From: Phytoseiulus persimilis
Taxonomy: Eukaryota > Arthropoda > Arachnida > Mesostigmata > Phytoseiidae
DNA length: 64,000 bases
Reading direction: 5' to 3'
Assembly (NCBI GenBank): GCA_037576195.1
Contig: CM075101.1
Coordinates: 52,452,001 to 52,516,000 of the forward strand
Notes under the pieces: generated by a model
The model's input: only the letters and a program-made list of their open reading frames with translations
Databases searched by the model: none
Told to the model about the DNA's origin: nothing
Made by a program: the position numbers and the translations under genes
Shown: one piece after another, positions 35,221 to 47,780 of the stretch
Position numbering within the stretch: the stretch's first letter is position 1
Layout: every line of letters starts with the position of its first letter

Positions 35221-38200
35221 CTGAATAGCCAATAAATGCTTGTTAAATCAGAATAACTGGGTTCCAAGTGTCACGAATCACTTTCAGCAGCTTCCCGATT
35301 CAGAATGGTCCTGTTCGGTCTCGTGTTCTACCAATGGTCATATTCCACTGGTTCAAAAAAGAATCAATTGACTGGTCGACAGAATAGCTAATCCGAACTA
35401 AAAACTACCCAGCCCACGGGCTGGCGGCGATCTACGAGTTATAATCGACGCTTGAGCCAGAGAACCCTAGCACTCCGGCAATGATCCGCAAAGGAAAAGA
35501 GCCGCGGCGAGCCCCGGGTTCGTCGTTCGAACGGGAGACGAAATGTTCTCGACACGAACCTTTCCGCTGATTCCGAGCTTATCTCCGATTGTGATGTTGT
35601 TCATTTTGATTTGTTCAGGTCTTTCCGCGTGGGACCGAGCCTCAGCAGATATTTCGACACACAAACACACACTATCCTTGAGTTTGTTTGAGTTTTCTCA
35701 GCGCAATGAGCAAATTCAAACACTCGCAGTACAAGAACATATGGTCGTCGTCGGTCGTCGCTGCCGTGCCTGCTACCGGAGAAGTGAGCAGCAATGAGTG
35801 AGGGGTGGTTGTTCTGCTGCTCCTGCACACCGATGTATGGAATGAAGGAAGCAGCAATCGAAACAAAACAACTCTAGCAGACGACTGCAGTCGGCACAGT
35901 TCCGTTCGTTGCGTTGCTGCTGGACTACGTCGGTAGTCTTTTGCGCAATAGATGTCGGAGGCTGGAAGAACTCGCTCTGACTGAACAACACTCACTTCAT
36001 GGGGACCAAGTCGAGTCGGATACCGCAGCGGAGCCACCTGATGAGAGGAGAGTTTCCGGGGAGGAGGAGATTCCTCGCGCCATGATTGGCTGTGCGAGCG
36101 GCGGAAGATTTCGAAGGGGGCGCCTGACCCGCGTGAAACCACAGGACCACAGGGCTTGCGGAAGGTGATGAAAGTATCGAGTTACAAAGATGATTCGAAG
36201 AACGAGGCGGTCTCTGACGGAGCACAATCATCCCAAAGCGACCCCGGCTTCCTCCGAAAACAGCCCCCGTTCTATGAAATCACTGAGAACAAAGAACCCC
36301 CCCCCCCCCAGGAATGCACTCGAGAGGCAGCCGGTCAAAGTTCAGAACGGTAATCAGGCGTGAGGGTTCGAGCAAGCGCAGTGCACTCGATAACTGAGGT
36401 CTAAACTCCACTCCGGAACGCCAAAGATACGCTTCGGCTCAAGCAGATCGAGTGAGACCCGCCAAGTTCGGACTTTTCGGGAATGATCAGCTCAGCAGTT
36501 CCGGGACAGACCTCCTGAATCCTTTTCACGTGATGAAAATATTCTCGGCTGAGAACGCGTCTGGAGTTTCTGTGAATTGGTGCCTGAGAAAACTTGAGGG
36601 GGAGCTCCACACAAACAGCGATGAAAATTGAGTAGAGAATATTTCGCGAAAGCCGTGAGATCTTGCAGCATATTGCGGTGGGTGCGACGCAATGCAGAAC
36701 ACTCACGGAACGGGCTACCGTCGAACACCATCCGAGATTGCATCGTACATGTTTACGAGGAAACTGCTCGAGTTGCAGCTTGAATGAAGTCAACGTTCCG
36801 ACCGACTACCTCGTCTCCGACCGACCTTTTTTAGGAATGAGGAGAGCTGTCCGAGGCGGAATGCCCGAGCTGAGCTGTTCCCGCACCGTTCATTCAGCGG
36901 GAAAGGTTGGTCTTCGGGGACTTTGGGGAGAAGGCGACGATTTCTGAATGCTGGAGTGCGGCGCAGTGAATGAGAAACATGTCAAAGAAACTTGATGTGC
37001 GGGTACCGATTTAATCCTGGCTCGACCTGTGCGCCCCCGTACAAACAGACGAATGGTTTTGGTTCCGCAGGTCACCCTCGAGTGGGGCGACCGTTCGAAC
37101 AAAGCATTCCTGAGGCTTACTATGATCATTTGCGAGAATCTATCCTATTCTAGGATCACGTTCGTATGCCGGACACGAGCTGTCCCGACTACAATACCGC
37201 GGATGGAGGACAGATCCAAAATCTAACGGATCGATTGAAGCAGAGCAACGCCACGTCATTGAACTGAGCCAGCCCCTCTGCTTCTGGAGGACGGTCGCCG
37301 GGCTCCGGCGAAGTCGTCTAAGGGAGCTCTCTAAGCGGATCAATCGGTCACCCATATCCTTCCCGGCCGTAACGGAACCCCAGCGACGTGGCCAATGAGG
37401 ATGTGAATTCGTGGGTTTCGTCCTCGTGGATCGGGTAGAAGCGGAAGACGGTGAAAGAAAGAGTAGTGAGTTTCCTCATGAGTCTCAGGCGAACTTTGAG
37501 ACTTTCAAGGACAGCACCATCAGTAGCGTACCGTGAGGGGGACGGTGCTACGGTCCGACTGGGCCATCAAAATGCCCTGTCGCTGTGGAGTCCTGTGAGT
37601 GAAGCGCACTCAACCATCTCTATGAGATAATCCGTCTCTCCGCGAGTTCGAGATTTCCCTGGCGTGTTTTGTCGTGCGTACTTAACACGTAGGATTACGC
37701 TACTGAGCACCCTCTGTCCGCCCGCGCATCTAGACGTCGTTAACACACTGAGCACTAACGAACGACTCAAGCTCAGAGAAGAGAAACGGTGAATTTTTCC
37801 ACTTTGGCTACGGTAGCGACTGCTACGGTCGCCGTCAGCGTCATCGATTGGACAATGGCGGTTGCGTCCTCACTACTTCCAATGCGTCCGATTTCCAGGA
37901 TGATATCCGACGGGCTGATCACTCTATCTATGGACTATTTGAGAACCAAATTCATCGAGCTCATCGAATTAGGGTCATCTGAGCTATGATCATCTCAAAT
38001 TTTTCAGTCGGAGACGCTGAGAATGCTCAACTATTCACTCGTAGAACGACACATGCGACTCTCGATTCCGTCTGACCCGGGTTCCGTATCGTTGCTGAAC
38101 ATCAGCAATGATGAATCGTGCTGTGACACCTATTGCCCGTTCTTCCTCATCAATATCCAGTTTAGAATGCCCTCGTGCATGGCCAACTTGTTTGGATCTA

Positions 38201-41200
38201 TTCCTAGACGAAAATGCTAGTTCGAGCTCCGCGAGGAGGGCAGGGCGGAGAGCTAGGAACGGATCAGAAGACTTTCTGAATTGATAGGTCAGGTTTGCTC
38301 GGTTCTAGACCCCTCGTTCGATTTGCAGTTCCGAACGCGGTGGGACGGGCAAGTCCATGTGTGGTTACCCCAGAAATCGTGAGGATAAGCTTCTAGAGGC
38401 GACAAGAAATCGATCTCAGACTTCTCCTGGGACTCTTCAAGCGGAATTCCATCAGGAGGTTGATTGATTGACTTCTGCTGACAGGCAGAAGAAACGTCGA
38501 ACGAGGTTTCAGAGACAAGCTCATAGTTTCAAAGCAAACCAAAATCGTCAGAATAAGGCTTTGCTGTATGCTTCCACCGAACACGACAGCTTGCCCGCTG
38601 TCGTTTAGCCACACGCTCTACCGCTGATCGGCTCGGTAGACCTGTGAGATACTTCTGTACGAAAAGCGCGCGCACGGTCATGGTATCAACAGTAGCGTAC
38701 CCCACCTTCGACGATGCCCCGTGGTGGCTCGCGCGGAACTTCTATCTCAGATGTTGTAACAGCATGATACAAATGTATTCCATATTCATGTGTATGTATG
38801 TGATGAAGCCACAATACGCAATTGAGCGATCGTGGAAAAACCGTCGGTTCATGCGATCATATCCGCAGGAGATTCACGATAACTTCTCTGGGAATCACGC
38901 CAGAAATCGAAAAAGGAATTCGATTGCGGAAACTTCCACGATCTGAACTATGAAACTACGAGAGCTTGTTATGGTATCCGTTGCTTCGAATTTCTGTAGC
39001 TCCCCGAAACGACAAGGTAAACTATTCAACCCAGTTGGGTTCTGACGGATTCACTGGCGGGGCTATGGAGGAATTGAACCAAAACTTTCTCGGGGGTTGA
39101 GCGGTGTGAGGGTTTCCAAGATGAGTTCTTCAATGTTGCGTACGGTATATCGTGAATCACGAGTCGTGATTCGGTGCGCGCATGCGCTCGCTGTTCTGAG
39201 ATCACACGTTTGCGAAGGAGGGAGAATGGCTCTCGAGCTTCCCTCCCAGACTCATCGGGAGACGATTGAAGTTATTTGACAGCGCGGACATTATTCCGAA
39301 CGCTCATTTCGTGAGTGATCAGACGGATTATGCCTGATGCCCCTGCGGCCTTGATGCCCGGGGCGGAAGAAGGTTCGAGCAACACTCAAGTCTACCAGAG
39401 CCAGCATCCCACACCCGATCGATGTGGTTTCGTTCGCTAGATTCCGGCAGAAATTTCATGCTTCCTAGCTTTGGTTCCAAATCGTCTCATAGGTCGTGTT
39501 AACTCTCACGCAGTGAAGTCGGTGAAAGAAAGTGTTGCGGGGAGGGGGGAACGCTTCTGCCGATATCGATTCTTCGGTCGACAGTCTTGTCGACTATTCT
39601 CTCGCTTGTCGTGCTGCAGGGCTGCGAGGGTGGTAGTTAGCGTTCCTTTCTAATACGGCCATTTTGGCAGTTGATCGATTGCACTGGACCTACTTTCGAA
39701 ATGGCCGCGATCAAAATCGATGTGCGGTTCTTATATTTTCTTCGTAGTTGTGAAATGGAGTGGATATCAGCCTGCAACTGGGGAAGAGCTCTCAGTTTCG
39801 AGTTGTCTTCGGTGTAACATACCGTATCTCCTCAGGGAAGCCGAACTTGGAGAATTTTCCGATTACGAAAGGCTCCCAGATTGGTTCGAAGTAACGGGAC
39901 ATGGAGCTGCGGGATCACTCGAACAACCTTTTCTTCCGCTGGAGAATCTAGCTCTTTCAGTTTGCCGTCCTCGAAGGAATACGGAATGGGCTCGATCGTC
40001 CACCAAAAAGAAAAAGCAGACCGAGGACTGTCAGCAGATCAGTGATTTTTTAATATGCTGATGTGATCGGTCGTGAATTCCGAGCTCTGGGCCGATCCTT
40101 GCCATTTCTTCAAAAAATTCAGGTGATCCTTAACCTCATCGAAGAAGATCAATACAAACTGGATCGGTTATCTTCATTGGTTCCACGAGCAGTTTTTTAG
40201 AAGAGTCTGGAGGAGATAATGGGCACTTTTCGAGGCTTTCTAGAAGAGTTAATTTTTTTACCGAAGAGATGCATCTGCTTCCAGCCATCGATCACAACTA
40301 GAATTTCCGGAATCTGCGCATTTTTCACCGAGTTATGACCCGAGTCGCGGAACAAACATTGGAGTCCCATTCTGGCGAACGTAGGATTCGGCGCGCATCC
40401 ACAATGGTGCGAGCATCTCCCATGAGAATGGGAATGGCGGTATCGGTACAGGCGGAACGATTTCGCTTCTGACTTTTATCGTCGAGAAGCTCTGACTGAT
40501 TGGAAAAGGAAGCGAGAGTTTCAGCAAAATGCTTCCACAAAATATCCCGAGCTCAGCCTGCTCGAAGCCCGTGTGAGCCATAGAACCAGTTAGGCGACGA
40601 AGGGAAGGGAATTCAACTTCCAGTGGCTAATCCATCAACCAGGAAATAAGATTGAACGAAATGACCATCGATTATCGTTCCAGGCTTCCTTTGCTCCCAA
40701 CGTTGATTTCTCCTAGAAATCGAACATCTCCTTGTGATCTGTGAGCGTTCCTAATTTCTTCGCCGCTGGAACTTTCCAGTGATTCTTGAGAAGTTCGAAT
40801 TTATTGGCAGGCTCACGCTCAGTCTTATGGTTGTAGGGGATAAAAATGATGGCACCTGATTTACTATGTAGAATACCGACAATAGAGGCGACTACGACTT
40901 GGATGCCGGGTCGGCGCGTGGATGCCAGCAAACGCGGAGCGAGTTCCTCCTTTGAAAGAATCCCCAGCTATGGATGATTTTTATACTCTGCGCTGCTAAG
41001 ACTGAAGTCCCAGTTTAAAGGACCAACCAGTTTGAAGGACGAATGCAATGGAGAAGGAGACGACGAGATGGATCCTTCTGTCGCTCCGCTGCCCTACTCG
41101 GTCAGCTCTCTGTCTGTCCGTCCGTTCGTCCACCGCGGTCTGAGCCAAGCTTATTCCACTCCTTGCGTCGGTTCATCCTCATCAGATTACCCTCCACGTA

Positions 41201-42228
41201 TAGTCAGTTATCTTGAAAACAAAGGGAGGGTATTTACATTCGAACGGATGATGAGACATCTTGCAAAACACTTGAAGATCGAAATTAGGAATCTAGCAGC
41301 TCCATAAAGTCTGATTTCCTCAATTACGCTTGAGGGAGACCTCCTCCTAAACACGAGCCCGAATGAAAATAAATTCTTCAAACTCGGGTGTAGCCTCAAA
41401 AATCTTCATGTCAGTAAAGTGCTCCGGTCATCGGGTTATTCCTGAACGGTCGCAACCCTCTCCTCTATGTTCTCTCTATATTATCACTACAAACCTTGAT
41501 CGCCAACATGGGCCCTAACCTCATCCGCTCACCGGATCCGCTCACACAAACTCCTGGGTACGACAACTGTCAGCTGGATGACAGCTGGCTGCAGTCGAAT
41601 GCTTCCAATAGTGATTGAGAATGAATGCGTATCTCCGTTCGATGCTGAAGGCTTCACTGTGTTAGTCCTCGGTTCCATCCAGGCTCACACTTTCCGCCGC
41701 ATCACCCGAATCGATCTCTCATTGGTGAATCCGACTTTCCAGGATCAGTATGCGAAAGCTAGGGGAGCAAGAAGTATGTACGTTCGCGCGGAGGAGAGAA
41801 CGTGAAAGATCCTTACTGGGGTACTTCAACGGTAGAGACACCTCCATGGGAAATACCGAACAGTAGACCACAGCTCTGATCGTTGGGTAATCCCGACGAG
41901 CGTGTCCGGTCCGCGCTCGAGAGAGCTCTAGAACCGGAGACGATCGAGTCGGACGTGAGAACCTAAGCCCGACAAAGCTCTGGGCATGAGCGGAGGCTCG
42001 TGGGGAACTCAAGCGTAGATAATTCAGCTGAAACTGGTCACTTGAGTCGAGAATGGTTCTACCGAACATTAACGAAAGAGGCGAAGATCATCCGATCTCC
42101 AGAATTCACCATCTGACATTAACAAGGGAGAGTTCAGAGACCGAAAACGGCTCCAGAAACTCGGAGGTTATTCAACGCAGGAAAGGAATGCGATCGTCGA
42201 AAGAGGTCGGCTCAAGCTTCTGCTCTTC
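35221..42228. other. Interval upstream of EAF, no gene recognised
   Basis: The EAF promoter and first non-coding exon should lie near the left end but cannot be fixed. Frames at 35672-36142, 36401-36793 and 39720-40061 have no domain that I recognise and overlap opposing frames. A poly-C run of 13 is at 36297-36309. Confidence 0.4.
36297..36309. repeat. Poly-C run (13 C)
   Basis: Thirteen consecutive C residues, followed directly by AGGAATGC. The same octamer occurs shortly after the 20-C run at 3238-3257. Confidence 0.9.
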
Positions 42229-42444
42229 ATGAAGAACTACTGGCTCGATATTCGCTTAGTGAGCATAGTCGCTCGCTTGCGGATTTCCTCGGCGATGGCG
42301 ATAAGCAGAGTTGGGCTGATCCGAATCTGCCCAACTCTAGCGATGAGCTCTGCTGGATACGAAGGAAGTTTTTCGAAGCTCAAGCTTATCAAATCCTATC
42401 TGCGCTCCGTCCATCAGCATGAACCTGGGAGGAGGGATGAATGA
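42229..42444 (+). pseudogene. hAT-family transposase relic, C-terminal dimerisation region
   Basis: The frame contains SAGYEGSFSKLKLIKSYLRS, which matches the conserved C-terminal hAT dimerisation motif (S-x-ER-x-FSKLK-x-IK-x-YLRS) of the ZMYM/DUF4371-type transposases. The usual ER is changed to EG. Only about 70 codons remain and no catalytic region is visible, so it is a dead fragment. It sits about 110 bases from the gypsy LTR on the opposite strand. Confidence 0.7.
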
Positions 42445-42552
42445 ACTCCCAATCCCAAAAAATCGGAGGATTGAACTCCGGGGAAACCATGCAGTCTAGA
42501 AACGCGGTGGGAAGAAAAAATGATATACTCTCAGTATTCCTTGCCAACGTTC

Positions 42553-42785
42553 TGTCATCCCCTCATTCGTTTCGGCCGATCGCGGTCACGCACAAGTGCT
42601 TTTTTAGCCCCTTGAGGGCGGAGGGGCTGAGTAGGCGGCTTTCTCGGAATCTTTGAGTTCCGTCTCGGGCAGGACTTTGCCAAGCTGTGTTGTGTCTGCA
42701 CTGATAACGAAGATAGCGAATGACTAGGCATAGTTTATTCAACGAAGCCTCTTTATATAGCCTCGGCTTGGCTCGGGACATAACA
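42553..42785 (-). repeat. Putative 3' LTR of the gypsy element (about 233 bp)
   Basis: On the minus strand the pol stop is followed by a purine tract (AAAGGAAGGGA) and then TGTTATGTCCC, the usual layout of polypurine tract and LTR start with TG. Inside are a TATA-like CTATATAAAG (42760-42751) and AATAAA (42739-42734). The 3' boundary is inferred from a CA at 42554-42553 and is uncertain. No second LTR is present to confirm it. Confidence 0.5.
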
Positions 42786-42795
42786 TCCCTTCCTT

Positions 42796-44945
42796 TCAGT
42801 CGTCTTGACCCCATAAACGACGAACCCCAGAAAGCCAGCGGTAGTCCTGCGGAGCCTTTGCCGCTCGCGCCGGCTGCACGCGTAGCGTCGCGGGTTTAAC
42901 CGTTTCGCGCTGGGAGCCCGTCGCTTCAGACGGCTCTTGGTCGTTGGTTTGCGGCGTCGCGGGCTGCGACACGTCGATATCCGGGCTCGCGGCGTCCCCC
43001 GATGACGCGGTTGGCGACGACTCCCTGATGTCCTGGCACAGATCTTGCGCGGCCGGCTGCGCGTTTTCTGGGTCGGAGGCCGACGGCAAAAACTCCTCCG
43101 AGCAATCCGCCGAGTCTGAGGGTCGCCTGAAGCTCCGCTTCCAAATTTGATTAAGGTGCCGGCGCAACAGCCTGCCGTCGTACTCCACATGCGCCATGGC
43201 TTTCCCGAGGCCCTGGACAAACGTGGCTGGCACTCTTTTCCGGGGATTCAGTTCCACGACCACTTCCTCCCCCTTCGTGAAGGCCCTGGGCCGCACGCCA
43301 TGGTGCCTGTCGTAACTTTCCTTAAAGCTTTGTCCCGCTTCCGGGAGCTGGCCAGAGATCTTGCGGAAGACTGCGAACGGAGTTCGGAGGCACCGCCCGA
43401 AAAATACCTCTGCCGGGGTCTTCCCACTCAACGTCTCGTTCGGCGTATAATTGTACGCCGCCACGGCTTTGTCCAGCGCGGTCTGGTTTGGGGCCTCTAG
43501 AGATCGTTTGAGCGTGCCGACCATCTTCTCGGCTTGACCGTTGCTTTGCGGGGAGTATGGCGCACAGCGGAGATGAACGACGTGTTCGTCCGCACAGAAT
43601 TGCGCTAGATCCCCTGAAACGAACTGAGGACAATTATCCGAAACCAAGGTTTCTGGTCGCCCGAAGTGCCTGAACAAGGCTCTGAGGTACTTGACGAGAG
43701 CTTCCCCCGAAGCTCGCTTCATGAAAACCGCGTCCACATATTTCGAGTAAGCGTCCACGATTACAAGAAAAATGAGTCCCTTCTGCGGCTCCGCGAAATC
43801 TAGGTGGACTCGCACCCACGGGGCTGTCGGATCCGGCCACGGTGCGAGGGGAACCTTGATCGGCTTCGGCGCTTGCTGTGCGCAGTGTGCGCACGCCTTG
43901 ACTACTCGCTCGACCTCCGAAGACATGCCTGGCCAGTAGAAATGGGCCCGGGCCAATGCCTTCATTCTCACTACCCCGGGATGGCCTTCGTGTAACTTGC
44001 TCAACACCGGTCCTCTCAAGGAGACTGGAACCACGACTCGCTCGTTGCATAGAAGAACTCCTTCGGCGTCGCAAAGCGATTCCGCTTGTTGAGCGAAGGG
44101 ACGCAACGCCCGATCTTTGAAATCCGCCTTCTGCCATCCAGACTTCAGCCGAACTAGCACTTTTTTCAGGATGGCGTCTTTCTCCGTAGCCTCCCGGATC
44201 TTGACCCCGGTAGGCGTGAAAGCTTTCCTGAGGGTCACCAGGCTCTTGATTTCCGTCTCTTGACACTCGAGGCTTGCGATCACCTCGTCCATATCAGAAC
44301 TCGCCGCGTCCTTGCGCACTTCTTGGATCAGCCTCGAAAGAGCATCGGCTTGACCGAACTCCGTGGTAAGAACATATTCGATCTCGAAATCGAATCCAAC
44401 GAGTCGCAGAGCCCAGCGCTTCAGTCTTGCCGCAGTGCGCTCGCTCAGCCCCTTCGTATCTGTAGTCCGGGAAAGAGCCAAGAGAGGGCGATGATCAGTC
44501 TGCAACGTGAAGTGTCGCCCCCATACGAAGTTTCTCAGGCGTTCCACTGTGGTCACCAGAGCCAGCGCCTCCTTCTCAATTTGACTATAGTTGCGTTGAG
44601 TCGGTGTAAGCGACTTGGAGATATGGAAAACGGCTTTCTCCGACCCATCTTCGTAACGTTGTATCAGGACACCGCCGATACCCGTGTCGCACGCATCGGC
44701 TGCTACGACCAGACGCTGTCGCGGATCATAATGCGCGAGCATTAGCGGACCTGAAAGAATACTCGTGACTGCCGTGAAAGCCTTGTCGTGAGCGGTGGTC
44801 CACTTGAACGGAACGGATTTTGCCAAGAGTGACTCGAACACTGCCTTTGATTGATGAAGTTTGTCCACAAACTTGCCGTAGTAATTGACCAACCCCAGCA
44901 ACGACCGAACCTCTCCGACGTTCGAAGGCTTGCGTAACTCTCAGC
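42796..44945 (-). mobile_element. pol: Ty3/gypsy retrotransposon, 5'-truncated pol: RT end, RNase H, integrase
   Basis: The open frame is about 715 codons without interruption. It starts within the end of reverse transcriptase (VRSLLGLVNYYGKF) and continues into RNase H with Asp69, Glu109/111 and Asp136 (QTDHRPL), numbered from the Leu-Leu start. A zinc HHCC module with His304, His307, Cys337 and Cys340 follows. The integrase core has Asp368 (HLDFA), Asp422 (VSDNCPQF) and Glu458 (NGQAEK) at DD35E spacing. The common SDNG is SDNC here. A Ser/Glu/Pro-rich tail of about 100 residues follows the integrase, with no chromodomain seen. Gag, protease and most of RT are missing, and a TGA sits just upstream of the first pol codon. 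The frame is otherwise open, suggesting fairly recent loss of the 5' part. Confidence 0.93.
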
Positions 44946-44948
44946 CAA

Positions 44949-45482
44949 CAAGCTCCACTATCCGCGTTGTCCAACCCGGAGGAAATCGTGGACTGGGCTA
45001 ATCTGAAGGGCGATCAGTTCGAATGGAGCTCCTTGACCGGAGAGATGTTCAAGATCTTTCTGGCTATCAATTACGCCGCTGGGCCGGCCTTCAAGAGCAT
45101 GAGGAAGCTCTTGGATTCAGATTTGCGCCCCTGCTCGGCTCCTGTGCATCGAAAGAGCTGCGAGCAGCGACTGCGTGCACACGAGATTTGTGCCGTCAAA
45201 TATCTGAACAGATTCGTCACTCCTTGGTGCCACTGTTCTCAACTTCTGCTACTTGCCACGCCTCAAGAGTCAAAAGGAAGCATCGATGGCATGAGATTAT
45301 ATCAGGATACCTACTGTCGGCTACAACTTGGAGTTGTGGAACAAGAGCACGTTTGCGAGCTTCTTATGGGCTACTCGATCAACGACCTTAGAACCCTGGC
45401 CCGACCACTTTCGGGAGCCAGGAAAGCTTCCTTTATATATGAACAGTGTGACCGAGGCAATGTTATCGAAGTTCCGGCTTAG
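44949..45482 (+). other. Unrecognised open frame abutting the gypsy truncation point
   Basis: The frame opens at the point where gypsy homology stops and runs about 175 codons to TAG at 45480-45482. Its first third has protein-like composition (EIVDWANLKGDQFEW, then MFKIFLAINYAAGPAF); the rest looks less so. It may be a fragment of another mobile element or of a host exon interrupted by the retrotransposon. I do not recognise the family. Opposing-strand frames of similar size exist from 45320 onward, so chance is possible. Confidence 0.3.
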
Positions 45483-46182
45483 TTTCTTCCCGAGCCATGC
45501 CGCCCGGAGTGGTTGTCTCCCGCTCTCGCGAGAGATTTGTGAGAGCTGCGGTGCGGAAATCTGCTGCCGGACTCGAATCTGCCGCTGATCATAGCTCTGA
45601 GGATTCCAGCAGATTTCAGAGGTTTTTCGAGGGGATTCTCGATCGTCGAGCGTGATAGAACCTCCTTTCGTTTCATACCAGTTGATCAGAGATGGGAAAA
45701 CAGAACTCGATTGAGAATGCGAATAGTTTGGATCGGAGTCCGTGAAACTGTCAGGGTGCCAAGAGCGCCGACGGATGGGAAGGGGAGTCAAATGAAGCCA
45801 AACGATGCCTTTCATTGTTTTCATAACACTTCGAAGATAATTCCGTCTCAGTCTAATCACTCACTTCGACCCCACTCGGCATCCCCTCGGCGGGTTACCG
45901 CTGCGGCACACCTCGGCACCCTGGGGTGTCAATGTCGGAGAAGTTTGACAACCCCTGATTGGGATGTCATGCGCCTGTTTAAGATCATAGGTGTCGACGG
46001 AGAACGCCGGCTCCCCCCTCATATTGGGAGTCCTGTTGTAAGAGCCACGATGGGGAGCAATCACCACGACAGTCAGCGTTTGAAACATCAGGATGAGATG
46101 TTGTGTGACTCAATGTCACAGAGATGGTTCGTCGGATCTGTATATCAAATGAACTCAGCAGGAGGACCAAAAGAGCGATCTA

Positions 46183-46271
46183 AAGTGCGGTGCAGCTGAT
46201 TACGACACCCCCCGATTTTCACGGAATCGAAGGATCTCGAGAAAACAGGGCAGGGTGAGGTGGCTGACGAG
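46183..46271 (+). repeat. Left terminal inverted repeat of the Tc1 element
   Basis: It pairs with 47692-47780 over its whole length, with shared blocks GTGCGGTGCAG, CACCCCCCGATTTT and GAGGTGGCTGACGAG. The outermost base differs from the Tc1 consensus, which may block excision. Confidence 0.9.
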
Positions 46272-46581
46272 AAGCAGAACGATCACTAACTCAAGAGCAT
46301 CGAAAAGGTGACGGGAAGACCGCGTATAGCGCTCCGCAAATCGGTCGAACGATTGAATTCCTGGTCAGTCCCTCGACCGCTAAAATCGATCTTCAAATCC
46401 ACCAAGAGAGGCAATCAGAGACCGCAGCGGGCCCCGAGGTGTTAATACCATTGGCGGTGCCTTTATTCCCGACTTGAGAATTTCAGCCGAATTTCCGTGG
46501 AATGAGACTGGTGCAGATGGTTACGACACACACATATCACACATACCACATCTCGCTGTGCTGTAACAGGGCCGTGGGTTC

Positions 46582-47655
46582 TCAGTAGTCTGTGAGCCTC
46601 CGAGAACGCCCGATTGGTTGAAAAACGCGGCGTTTCATGCTCTCGATGAGGTTCCCGTCGATGAGTGACTATATGCCGAGCCACGCGCTTCCGATGGCCT
46701 CTTTCAGTTCTCCAACGGTGTCATAACGCTCGTTCTCAGCTCATACGTGGCGCACCACGATTGCCCACAGGTTCTCAATGAAATTCAGGTCAGGAGAACA
46801 GGCCAGCCAATCTAGCACAGTGATGTTCTCAAAGAGAAACCAGGCTGAGGTCTCTGTGCTCGTGTGGATCCGTGCATTGTCCTGTTGGAATGTCCAGTCT
46901 TCGTCTTCGAAATGGGCCAGGAAGGGTTTCAGACTCTTTTCCTAGATCGCGACGTAATCGGCGGTCTTTACTTTACTTGACACAAACTGCCCCCGCCCGA
47001 CTGAACGCAGCCCGTACCATGACGAAGCCTTCGCCGAAGTTCCGCTTGGAGAAAAGCACCGCTTACTTCCGCAGATCTCTCCAATAGCTCGCATAGCGAT
47101 CGGGCCCTCTCAAGTTGAACTTCTTTTCATCGGAGAAGATGACCTAGGAATAGAACATTGACTTAGAAGAACACAGGGAAGCTGACTCGACTCGCCCGTA
47201 TTCCTCCTCATCGGACCCACCGCTGTCTAATCTCTATCCATGTTTTCTCTCCCGATCGCTGGGGCCTCGAAGTGTTCCTCTTGAGGCACGGGACAGTCTG
47301 CATCCTAGGTCTTTCGAGCACCGGGGAAGCCGCAATCACGCGCGAGACGGTCCATCTTGACACCTCAGGATCCAGGACTCCCACCAGCTTCTGGCAACTA
47401 CTGCTGCTGTTGGCAGCAGCGGTCACTATCCGACGTCGATCCCGTTCCGCCAACTTGGGTTTTCGTTTTTCTTTCCGCTTCGATCTATGAGCTTGCGGAT
47501 CTTGCAAGAAAGCACGCACCACACACCTCGTCCTGCCTGTTTTGCGTGCAATAGCCTTAAGACTCAAACCAACTTCGCTGAAAGCACTAATTTTGTTTTG
47601 TTCTTCACTCGTCAGGGTTGTGCCGCGTCCCGTCGTGCTCGACCCGGTGCGCGAA
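46582..47655 (-). pseudogene. Decayed Tc1-family transposase (DD34E)
   Basis: In transcript order it shows LTSEEQNKISAF then LSLKAIARKTGRTR (N-terminal HTH), VSRWTVSRVI (second HTH), VIFSDEKKFN with the first catalytic Asp, QQDNARIHT with the second, and SPDLNFIENLW with the Glu. There are exactly 34 residues between the second Asp and the Glu, the Tc1 signature. The end, SRRLTDY, matches the family C-terminus. Several in-frame stops and at least two frame changes break it, including a TGA at 46743-46741 and a stop just before VIFSDEK. It cannot make an active enzyme. Confidence 0.9.
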
Positions 47656-47691
47656 GGGATGTTGCTTCGTTTACGTCGATGATATGAATCG

Positions 47692-47780
47692 CTCGTCAGC
47701 CACCTCCCACTGCCCTATTTCCTCGAGATTCTCAGATTTCGTAAAAATCGGGGGGTGACGTAATCAACTGCACCGCACTG
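47692..47780 (-). repeat. Right terminal inverted repeat of the Tc1 element
   Basis: Reverse complement of the left repeat. It keeps the canonical CAGTG terminus next to a TA at 47781-47782. Confidence 0.9.

Larger units (their letters stand above)
46183..47780 (-). mobile_element. Complete Tc1/mariner-superfamily element (1.6 kb) with 89-bp terminal inverted repeats
   Basis: Terminal repeats 46183-46271 and 47692-47780 are inverted copies, about 80% identical. The right end begins CAGTGCGGTGCAG when read inwards; the left end has AAGTG instead of CAGTG. TA dinucleotides flank both ends (46181-46182 and 47781-47782), the expected Tc1/mariner target duplication. The transposase lies on the minus strand between them. 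Length, ends and DD34E catalytic spacing all place it in the Tc1 family. Both ends are preserved but the coding region has decayed, so the copy is non-autonomous. Confidence 0.93.

Noticed and set aside
42926..43220. Short frames overlapping the gypsy C-terminal tail
   Set aside because: They are other-frame shadows of the single long pol frame.
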